From assembly GCA_001791465.1 (NCBI GenBank), contig MGER01000044.1, forward strand, positions 1 to 6,527: DNA of 6,527 nt, given 5' to 3'. Shown in pieces: positions 1 through 6,000 of the stretch; the stretch's first letter is position 1, and each line of letters begins with the position of its first letter. This DNA comes from Candidatus Uhrbacteria bacterium RIFCSPLOWO2_02_FULL_49_11 (lineage in GTDB: Bacteria; Patescibacteriota; Patescibacteriia; 2-02-FULL-49-11). A program made the position numbers and the translations under genes. The notes under the pieces were generated by a model, which saw nothing but the letters and a program-made list of their open reading frames with translations, was not told the origin of the DNA and searched no databases.

Positions 1-877
1 AGTTCATCGGTTTCATGGCAAACTCATGTCCCTCGCGCGTCGTAATACGGAATAATTCACTCTTGAATTTCTGCCAATGCCCCGAGGTTTCGTAAAGCTC
101 TTTCTTGGTTATGTGAGGGATGCAGACGCGCTGGTAGCCGTATAGCATCTGTAGGGACTGGATAAAATTTTCAAGTTCATCGCGGATAATGGTTCCTCTC
201 GGGGTAAAGAGCGGTAGGCCTGCGCCCACGAGGTCGGAAAACACGAAGAGATCAAGGTCGGCGCCCAGTTTTCTATGGTCCCTATTTTCGGCTTCTGCGC
301 GCTGGGCAAGATACGCATCAAGTTCCGCTTGCGTGGCAAACGCGACGCCGTAGATCCTCTGCATTTGCGGGTTGCCCTCGGAACCGCGCCAGTAGGCGCC
401 CGCGACGGACGTGAGGGTAAAAACTCCCAAGTCCTTCGTGGTGGCAACATGCGGTCCCCTGCAAAGGTCCAGAAAATCTCCTGTTTTATATACGGAGACC
501 GTATTCACTTCCTTATCAATATGTTCATGATTTTCAGTTTGGTTGCCGTAAATTTCCGCGGCAACGGTAGTGGAATGTATTTCAAGGTCAGTAAGCAGTT
601 CCACTTTATACGGCTGTCTGAGCGTCATGAAAAGATCTTTCGCGTCATTCAGCGATATATCTTGGCGCTCATAGAGGATGCGTTCCTTCGCCAAATCGCG
701 CATCACTGCTTCGATTTTTTTGAGCTCTTGTGGTCCAATCCTCTCGGGGAGGTCGATGTCATAGTAGAATCCGTTTTCCACGACAGGCCCGACGCCGAAT
801 TTTGCGGTGGGGTAGAGTTTTTGGACTGCTGCCGCCATAAGGTGGGCAGTAGAATGACGCATGGTAGTAAGGTCCAT
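1..877 (-). CDS. thrS: Threonyl-tRNA synthetase, N-terminal 292 residues (3' end outside window)
   Basis: ThrRS joins threonine to tRNA-Thr in the cytoplasm and hydrolyses mischarged Ser-tRNA-Thr. The visible part starts directly in the editing domain. The four editing-site residues are present: H8 and H12 in HSTAHL, and C139 and H143 in CRGPH. Next come SVAGAYWRGSEGNPQMQRIYG-type sequence (about 157-177), the HRKLGADLDLF linker (201-211), class II motif 1 around PLFTPRGTIIRDEL (222-235), and TREGHEFAMKPMN. The window ends just before the expected CPGH, so the zinc ligands and anticodon-binding domain are not visible. The N-terminal TGS domain of about 60 residues found in E. coli ThrRS (642 aa) is absent. 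An in-frame TAA lies four codons upstream of the ATG at 877, so a longer start is excluded. A second ATG at codon 6 is possible but less likely. No clear Shine-Dalgarno sequence precedes the start. A T-box-like leader lies upstream (1141-1331). Identity is very secure. Confidence 0.97.
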   Translation of the reverse strand, partial: MDLTTMRHSTAHLMAAAVQKLYPTAKFGVGPVVENGFYYDIDLPERIGPQELKKIEAVMRDLAKERILYERQDISLNDAKDLFMTLRQPYKVELLTDLEIHSTTVAAEIYGNQTENHEHIDKEVNTVSVYKTGDFLDLCRGPHVATTKDLGVFTLTSVAGAYWRGSEGNPQMQRIYGVAFATQAELDAYLAQRAEAENRDHRKLGADLDLFVFSDLVGAGLPLFTPRGTIIRDELENFIQSLQMLYGYQRVCIPHITKKELYETSGHWQKFKSELFRITTREGHEFAMKPMN

Positions 878-894
878 AAGTTTAAAGAATTAAG

Positions 895-923
895 AATATA
901 GAATTTAGAATTAAGAATGTGAA
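895..923 (-). promoter_or_regulatory. Possible second, start-proximal thrS promoter
   Basis: Reading the minus strand, TTCACA (918-923) resembles a -35 box with one mismatch to TTGACA. It is followed by a 17-nt spacer and TATATT (895-900), a -10 box with one mismatch to TATAAT. Transcription would begin about 10-12 nt before the thrS ATG, giving an almost leaderless message that escapes the T-box. The region is very AT-rich and contains imperfect TTAATTCT repeats, so promoter-like matches could arise by chance. Confidence 0.4.
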
Positions 924-961
924 ATAAATTAAGCCTCTCACGCGCATTTATACGGTGTAGC

Positions 962-998
962 GTCGCAGCCTGCCTGCGCAGGCAGGCTTGTCTGCGAC
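962..998. repeat. Nested palindrome (REP-like element)
   Basis: A perfect 20-bp palindrome at 968-987 has the half-site GCCTGCCTGC followed by its reverse complement. It sits inside a wider inverted repeat, GTCGCAG (962-968) against CTGCGAC (992-998). Such short GC-rich palindromes are typical of dispersed intergenic repeats. No T-tract follows on either strand, so it is not a simple intrinsic terminator. It lies in the thrS 5' untranslated region downstream of the T-box, so the thrS mRNA would carry this hairpin. Confidence 0.8.
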
Positions 999-1001
999 AT
1001 G

Positions 1002-1043
1002 GGGGTAGCAGACCCCAGTAGTACCCCGCTTAGCGGGGACTAC
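1002..1043. repeat. Two adjacent short palindromes
   Basis: On the plus strand, GGGGT (1002-1006) and ACCCC (1012-1016) enclose AGCAG. Immediately after this is a longer inverted repeat at 1018-1043: GTAGT-ACCCCGC against GCGGGG-ACTAC, with a TTA loop region and one bulged base. Both are GC-rich, non-coding and without a following T-tract. They look like members of a dispersed palindromic repeat family, which cannot be confirmed without the rest of the genome. Confidence 0.7.
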
Positions 1044-1098
1044 GGGGCAAGTAAATTACCACGCTACATGATGCTGATCTTGGGCGGAAAGATTGTCG

Positions 1099-1124
1099 TG
1101 CCAGAGGCAGATCCGCCTCAGGCA
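1099..1124. repeat. Short palindrome downstream of the T-box terminator
   Basis: TGCC (1099-1102) and GGCA (1121-1124) form the outer arms and GAGGC/GCCTC the inner arms, with one mismatch and a 6-nt loop. It begins about 15 nt past the T-tract of the leader terminator in the direction of thrS transcription. It is the first of the palindromes separating the T-box from the thrS start. The 1044-1098 stretch between this and the next palindrome shows no gene or recognisable site. Confidence 0.6.
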
Positions 1125-1138
1125 GAAAATACCGATAC

Positions 1139-1173
1139 AATAAAATACCCCAGCACATTACATGTGCTCGGGT
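1139..1173 (-). terminator. Intrinsic terminator of the thrS leader (T-box attenuator)
   Basis: On the minus strand, ACCC (1173-1170), a G, and AGCACA (1168-1163) pair across a 5-nt loop with TGTGCT (1157-1152), a G, and GGGT (1150-1147). This gives 10 base pairs around one G-G mismatch. A T-rich run, ATTTTATT, follows at 1146-1139. The 5' arm includes CCCGA (1172-1168), which is also the closing strand of the T-box antiterminator, so the two structures cannot form together. That is the expected switch in T-box transcription attenuation. Confidence 0.75.
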
Positions 1174-1331
1174 CCCTATCCGCATTCGTCTGCGCGGGGG
1201 GAGGTTCCACCCGAATTTCCACCTCTTCGGCGGACACTTCTTTTGGTTCGTCAGAAGGCTTAGGGAGTCATTGCTCCGCGCGGGTTCCGTCCCGCACATC
1301 GGCATGGTAGGCCGATCAATCGCTTCTGACA
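1141..1331 (-). promoter_or_regulatory. T-box riboswitch (tRNA-Thr-sensing leader of thrS)
   Basis: T-box leaders bind a specific tRNA; if it is uncharged, its NCCA end pairs with a UGGN bulge and stabilises an antiterminator. Here TCGGG (1214-1210) pairs with CCCGA (1172-1168) as helix A1. The 7-nt bulge TGGAACC (1209-1203) matches the conserved T-box sequence. TCCC (1202-1199) pairs with GGGA (1176-1173) as helix A2, flush against A1 on the 3' side, and CCGC/GCGG extends it. A Stem III-like hairpin TCCGCC/GGTGGA (1234-1218) comes just before. Upstream, GTCAGAAG (1330-1323) pairs perfectly with CTTCTGAC (1257-1250), enclosing hairpins at 1316-1298, 1297-1278 and 1277-1264. No Stem II or IIA/B pseudoknot is apparent, as in glyQS-type leaders. 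Candidate Thr specifiers are ACC in a 7-nt loop (1308-1306), ACC at 1285-1283 and ACT at 1268-1266. The variable base A predicts a tRNA-Thr with discriminator U. Canonical specifier-loop and K-turn motifs were not found. The antiterminator call is strong; Stem I is uncertain. Confidence 0.8.
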
Positions 1332-1337
1332 AGGGGA

Positions 1338-1367
1338 AGCATACTCCAGGATGTTCAGTGTTGTCAA
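1338..1367 (-). promoter_or_regulatory. Sigma70-type promoter for the thrS T-box leader
   Basis: On the minus strand a perfect -35 hexamer TTGACA (1367-1362) is followed by an 18-nt spacer and a -10 hexamer TATGCT (1343-1338), four of six matches to TATAAT. Predicted initiation near 1331-1330 coincides with the first bases of the 8-bp helix that opens the T-box leader. This supports both calls. Confidence 0.7.
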
Positions 1368-1415
1368 GCGGCAGCGCGCAGATAATGCTCATTTACCATT
1401 GATACCCCTACCACA

Positions 1416-1437
1416 CCTCCCCCTTTTTAGGGGGAGG
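1416..1437. repeat. CCTCCCCC/GGGGGAGG palindrome
   Basis: Perfect 8-bp arms (1416-1423 and 1430-1437) enclose a 6-nt AT loop. It shares its CTCCCCC core with the hairpin at 1452-1474, so the two look like copies of one repeat unit. No T-tract follows on the minus strand, so it is not a standard terminator for mazG, although it may protect the mRNA 3' end. The adjoining 1368-1415 stretch shows nothing else recognisable. Confidence 0.75.
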
Positions 1438-1451
1438 ATAAAGTATCGTTG

Positions 1452-1486
1452 TCTCCCCCTTTGCAGGGGGGAGATGCAAGAGGGGG
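1452..1486. repeat. Second CTCCCCC palindrome with alternative pairing
   Basis: TCTCCCCC (1452-1459) is the perfect inverse of GGGGGAGA (1467-1474). An alternative longer fold pairs the CCCCCTTTGCA strand (1455-1465) with TGCAAGAGGGGG (1475-1486), so two mutually exclusive hairpins are possible. The remaining 1487-1543 up to the mazG stop is purine-rich on the plus strand and holds no recognisable gene. Confidence 0.65.
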
Positions 1487-1543
1487 GCTGAATCGCGAGG
1501 TTCGCAGTATTCCCCGTGAGCGCGCACGTAGGGAGAGGGGCAT

Positions 1544-1849
1544 TCATTCTTCCTTCGTCCGCACGTGTTTTCCGTGTACTGTCGCATATTCGCGTTTTTT
1601 GTTCTTTTCAACTTTATTCAGCAGTTCCTTTTCCATGTCGATGTGCAAGATGGCGGCAAGGCCTATGATATAGATGATGACATCCGCAAGTTCTTCCCCA
1701 AGATCAGGCAGTTGTGTGCGGTATGCTTTGAATGCTTCTGCGAGCTCTTCATACGTATACCCGAATTCGAGAGGGATGTCCGTCACGTTAAATCCCTTCG
1801 CCACCTTGTTGTCGTAAATTTCTTTTTGAAGCTGTTGCAAATCAATCAT
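1544..1849 (-). CDS. MazG-like nucleotide pyrophosphohydrolase, 101 aa
   Basis: MazG-family all-alpha enzymes hydrolyse (d)NTPs to (d)NMP and pyrophosphate, cleaning the nucleotide pool. The metal-binding signature is visible: EELAE at residues 34-38 (EExxE) and E53-x-x-D56 in GEELADV (ExxD), 14 residues apart. The hydrophobic helix VIIYIIGLAAILHI (57-70) and a Lys/Arg-rich tail (KVEKNKKREY, 79-88) follow. Length fits single-domain MazG-like proteins; E. coli MazG has two such domains. The ATG at 1849 lies 10 bp after the stop of the upstream membrane-protein gene, so the two are probably cotranscribed and translationally linked. Only a weak purine-rich AAGAGA precedes the start. The exact substrate cannot be told from sequence. 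Confidence 0.87.
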   Translation of the reverse strand: MIDLQQLQKEIYDNKVAKGFNVTDIPLEFGYTYEELAEAFKAYRTQLPDLGEELADVIIYIIGLAAILHIDMEKELLNKVEKNKKREYATVHGKHVRTKEE

Positions 1850-1859
1850 AGTGTCTCTT

Positions 1860-2984
1860 TTAAAGTGCAGAAGGATTTTGTACCGTGATGGTGATGTGGT
1901 CGCTTAAGAAGGGAAGATACGGGAGAAATTTAGGTCTCAAGGTGATCTGCGCTTCACTTACATCAGGAATACTTTGAAGGATTTGCCGGGCTACGCTTGC
2001 CTTTTCCCCCGTCAGGCGTTTCTTGTCGATTCCTTGTGAAGAAAGCAAAATTGTTGCAGTGCCTCGCTGGGTGACACTTACAACAGCGCCATCCGCGGTG
2101 AGCCGATCAACGGACAGCTCAATAGGGTTGAGGCTAGTGATGGCGAGGGCGCTGTCCTGCCGTGAAGGTATTTTTTCTTGGAGCTGCGTGGCGAGTATTT
2201 CCGGATCAACGCGGACTGTGGTGATCCGATACATTCCTTGAATGCGCGCGTTTTGCGCCTCTTCGCCAACGGGAGTCATTACCTTTTCATTGAGCTGTTC
2301 GAAAGAGATAAACGTATCGTTGTTTTCGTTTTCCCACTTAAGCTGCTGGAGGGCGTCGGCGCTTACGCGCGCAAGCGCAGTTCTTGCTTTTTCAATGTCA
2401 GCTTCGGTGATGGCGGAGATTCTGCGTTCTCCTCCTGTCATCGGTGTTTTGGAAACCGCATAAATTTTATCCTGAAGCTCCTGCCTCAGCCCTGGGATCG
2501 TGAAGCGGGTGGGGTGCGCTTCTCCCTCTTTTCCGGGGATATCGGCGCGCGCCTCCACTTCCGTCTCGCCTCCCGCGGGCACGGTTACGGTATCAGTGAT
2601 GCGAAACAGCACTCCCTCGGGCGAGAGGAGTCTAGTCGTCGCTACCAACGGCTGGTTGCGGTCATAGGTATTGATGACGGTGACGGAGCCGTGAGCACGG
2701 TCAGGAACCAGCGTGCCGCCCGTGACCGGCACATCCCCTTCCAAGGTCACCGTTTTGGTGATGACGGTACCCGGAATCGCGTCGGGAGCGGAAGGTGCGC
2801 TGGAGGGTATAACGGTGAGTACTTTCTGCAAGGTAAGGGGAGAAGTGCGGGGAACGAGCGTAATGGCGGCGCGTGAGAGGGAGAGCGCGGCAATAACCAA
2901 GGCCAGCAAGGCGGTGAGCGCAGAGAAGCCTATTGCGACGCGGCCGTAGAAACGGGGAGAAGAGGAATGTTTGGGCATATTCAT
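1860..2984 (-). CDS. Single-pass membrane-anchored protein, baseplate J-like, function unknown (374 aa)
   Basis: A short positively charged N-terminus is followed by one strongly hydrophobic segment (about residues 15-36, rich in Ala/Leu/Val) with no cleavage or lipobox signal. The protein is therefore probably anchored, with its C-terminal part of about 335 residues outside the membrane. A Ser/Pro/Ala-rich spacer (60-72) precedes a beta-rich core with GSVTVINTYDRNQPLVATTR (99-118), SPEGVLFRI (121-129), VPAGG (135-139), ADIPGKEGE (147-155), FTIPGL (161-166) and PMTGGERR (181-188). I recall this motif order from patescibacterial proteins annotated as baseplate J/gp47-like or hypothetical. The second half (190-374) has two alpha/beta stretches and no recognised motif. 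An in-frame TGA directly precedes the ATG at 2984, fixing the earliest start; ATG at codon 3 is an alternative. No phage genes are nearby, so a true phage baseplate role is unlikely. An envelope or cell-surface assembly role is only a guess. Confidence 0.88.
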   Translation of the reverse strand: MNMPKHSSSPRFYGRVAIGFSALTALLALVIAALSLSRAAITLVPRTSPLTLQKVLTVIPSSAPSAPDAIPGTVITKTVTLEGDVPVTGGTLVPDRAHGSVTVINTYDRNQPLVATTRLLSPEGVLFRITDTVTVPAGGETEVEARADIPGKEGEAHPTRFTIPGLRQELQDKIYAVSKTPMTGGERRISAITEADIEKARTALARVSADALQQLKWENENNDTFISFEQLNEKVMTPVGEEAQNARIQGMYRITTVRVDPEILATQLQEKIPSRQDSALAITSLNPIELSVDRLTADGAVVSVTQRGTATILLSSQGIDKKRLTGEKASVARQILQSIPDVSEAQITLRPKFLPYLPFLSDHITITVQNPSAL

Positions 2985-2986
2985 TC

Positions 2987-3064
2987 AGTTACTGAGTTGC
3001 AGAGTTTGTGAGTTGCAATGTAATAAATGAATTCCAAACTCACAGACTCAAAAACTCATAGACT
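2987..3064. repeat. Long imperfect inverted repeat between dnaE and the membrane-protein gene
   Basis: The arms 2987-3015 and 3036-3064 match at 21 of 29 positions as inverted repeats around a 20-nt AT-rich loop. Each arm is itself built of repeated GAGTT/TGTGAGTT units. It fills almost the whole 86-bp gap after dnaE. There is no T-tract, so it is not an obvious terminator. It may be a dispersed repeat or an RNA-processing or stability hairpin. Confidence 0.6.
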
Positions 3065-3070
3065 AATAGC

Positions 3071-6000
3071 TTATTGCACTGATCCTGTGCCGCAAATGCG
3101 CTCAATGGACGTTTTCATGTCTTCATCGTACCTTATTCGGAAGTCTGTCTCAATAGTGCGCAGTTTCTCCTGATGGGGAATGGCGATAAAGACGCGGGTA
3201 TCGCCGGCGTTGCGCACAAAAAGTGTTCTCAAGTTGCTCTGCGATTCTGCGGGAAGTTCGCCATGAAGGGTGATCGTAATATGTTTTTTGAACATTGAGA
3301 GATCTTGCGGGGGTTCTGCCGATTGGGGAGGAATCCCATTATTATTAGTGAGGAGGATAGAGCGGAGTGTGGCCGTATCTGCCGCCGCGGCGCTTTCGAG
3401 AATGAGTTTCTTCTCCTGGCTTTTTGTATCAAGCCGGCCGCGCACTAACATCAGAGTATCGAGCGTCATGAGATCCTTAACATCGCGGTAGGTGCGCGGG
3501 AATACGATACCTTCGACGTTCCCGCTCTCATCTTCGAGCGTCACAAACGCCATCAGCTCGCCTCGTTTGGTGCGCACTTCTCTTTTTGCTGAAATCATGC
3601 CTACTATTTTTATGAGTTCACCTTCTGCGGCGCGGTCAATCTGCTGTATCAGGGAAGGAAGCACGTCGCGGATGGATTCCGCTATTTTAGCGAATGGATG
3701 CGCAGTCACGTAGAGTCCTAAGAGCTCCCTTTCCCAAGAGAGCGTTTGGGATTCTGTCGCGGGAGGCGCGGGGGAGAGAAAGCATTTCCGCTCTTTGGGC
3801 GAGGCAGCAAACAAGGTTTGCTGTTCGTCTGACCCCGCCCTCTGGCGCACGAATTCGAGGAGCCGCTCAAGGTTGGTGAGGAGCGCATTTCTTTCTCCAA
3901 AGCGGTCGAGCGCTCCTGACTTGATGAGGCTTTCGAGCGATTTTTTATTATAGGTTTCCTGGGGAAGTCGCGTAAGGAAATTTTCAAGAGAGGCGAATGC
4001 GCCGCCCCGTTCTCGTTCGCGGATGGAGGACTGGATCATGTCGCTTCCGAGGTTTTTGATCGCCGCGAGCCCGAACCGGATGGCGTGGTCGGAAATATAG
4101 GTAAAGTGCTTCCTGCTCTCGTTGATGTCGGGGGGAAGCACCTGAATGCCGATTTTCCTGCATTCCTGCACTGCTTCGGCGATGGTGTCGAGATTATCGC
4201 TCTCCGCCGTCATGACCGCCGCCATGAATTGCGAAGGAAAATGGGCTTTGAGATACGCAGTTTGGTAGGCAACGATCGCGTAGGAGGCTGCGTGCGCCTT
4301 GTTGAACCCATATGCGGCAAACGGTTCAATGAGGCTCCAAAGCTCTTCCGCCGTGGCGGTATCGAGCCCGTGGCCGCTGCAGCCGCTTAAGAATTTCGCT
4401 TTTTGCATCTGCATTTCCCGCGGGATCTTTTTCCCCATGGCCTTGCGCAGTTTATCGGCTTCCGCCCAGGTGTAGCCGGCAAGCTTCACCGCGATGAGGA
4501 GCACGTCATCCTGGAATACGAGTATGCCTAAGCTACGCTCAAGGATGGGCTTGAGGGTTTGATGGAGGTATTTCACGAGGCGGGGATTGTGTTTTCTTTT
4601 AATGTACTCAGGGATGCTCTCCATAGGGCCGGGACGGAAGAGCGAGATCATAGCCATGATGTCGAAGATAGTCGTCGGCATTAATTCTTTTAAATATCTG
4701 GTCATGCCGCTTCCGCCAAGCTGGAAGAGACCCATTGTTTCGCCCTTCGCGAGGAGCGCGTAGGTCGCCTTGTCGTCCATAGGGATACGGTCAAGGTCGA
4801 TGTGCGCATTGGTGGTCGCGGAAATGATGCGAATCGCTTCGCCGATAATGGAGAGGTTGCGGATCCCGAGGAAGTCAATTTTTAATAGCCCGACCGCCTC
4901 GCACGCGCCCATTTCATACTGAGTGATGATGGTGCGGTCGTTCTCGCGCTGGAGGGGGGTGAAGTCAGTGAGTTTGGTCGGCGCGATGACGACTCCTGCC
5001 GCGTGCACTGAAGCATGGCGCGCAGAGCCTTCTATTTTTTCCGCAAGAGAGAGCACTTTAGCGACCGTCGGATCCTCGCGGGAAAGCTTAAGCAGTTCCG
5101 GCTCCATTTCTTTCGCTTTCCGTATCGTCATGGCCGACCCTTGTGCGCCCAAGGGGATGAGTTTCGCAATGGTATCGCCGCTTGCGTAGGGGAGCCCAAG
5201 GGCGCGCGATACGTCCCGCACGGCTGCGCGCGCGAGCATGGTGCCAAAAGTGACGATGCGCGCGACGCGCGAAGCGCCATACTTTGTAGTCACGTATTCA
5301 ATAACTTCGTCGCGCCGCGAGTCTTCAAGGTCGACGTCAATATCAGGCGGCGAAGGCCTTTCGGGATTCAAAAAGCGCTCGAAAGGAAGCTCGTAATCAA
5401 GGGGATTGAGCGTGGTGATGCCGAGCGCATATGCCACGAGAGAGCCTGCGGCAGAACCGCGCGTGGTGGAAATGATATGCCGCTCCCGGGTGAAGCGGAC
5501 AAAATCGGCAACCACCAAAAAATACATGGCGTATCCCTTTTTTTGAATAATATCAAGTTCGTAGTGCAGGCGGTCGCGCGCTTCCTTGGTGACGCGGGCA
5601 ATCCTTTTGTGCAACCCTTCTTCGGCAAGCGCGGCAAGGTAGGAATCAGGGTGCTCATTCGGGGGAAGCGGGAATTGGGGGAAGTGCCACTTGCCGAGGG
5701 TAAGCGTGACATGGCAACGTTCGGCGATCAGCGCGGTATTTTTTATGGTATCAGGCAGGTCGGAGAACCTTTCTTCCATGGTGGCGCTCTCGGTAAAAGA
5801 GAGGTCTATCCCCCGCATATCAAGGCGTTTTTCTTCTGTCACGGTAGTTCCCGTGCCGATGCACACCAAGGCGTCATGGGCGTCTCGGTCATCTGGTTTA
5901 AGATAATGGATATCTGCAGTCGCCACCAGCGGCAGATCAAGCTCACGGGCGAGTGTCACCAATCCGCCATTGACGCGTTCTTGCTCTTTGCGCTTTTCCG

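Noticed and set aside
275..901. Plus-strand open frame of 208 codons
   Set aside because: It is antisense to thrS, whose protein is unmistakable in the opposite frame.
1180..1304. Leader peptide for classical ribosome-mediated attenuation
   Set aside because: The short frame beginning at the ATG near 1305 is not enriched in threonine codons, and the T-box architecture explains the attenuator fully.
999..1310. Plus-strand open frame of 103 codons
   Set aside because: It is antisense to the structured leader and palindromes, is low in complexity, and has no family resemblance.
1245..1330. tRNA-like cloverleaf in the thrS leader, with CCA shortly after the closing helix
   Set aside because: Arm and loop lengths do not fit a tRNA, there is no T-loop TTCGA-type sequence, and the closing helix has 8 bp. 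It is better explained as the Stem I region of the T-box.
1030..1392. Minus-strand open frame of 120 codons between mazG and thrS
   Set aside because: It runs straight through the promoter, T-box stems and terminator; its composition (many Pro, Arg, Cys) is not protein-like, and no domain is recognisable.
1416..1474. Intrinsic terminators of the mazG operon
   Set aside because: The hairpins are strong, but neither is followed by a T-tract on the minus strand.
2178..2876. Plus-strand open frame of 232 codons
   Set aside because: It is antisense to the 374-residue membrane-protein gene and has no recognisable motif.
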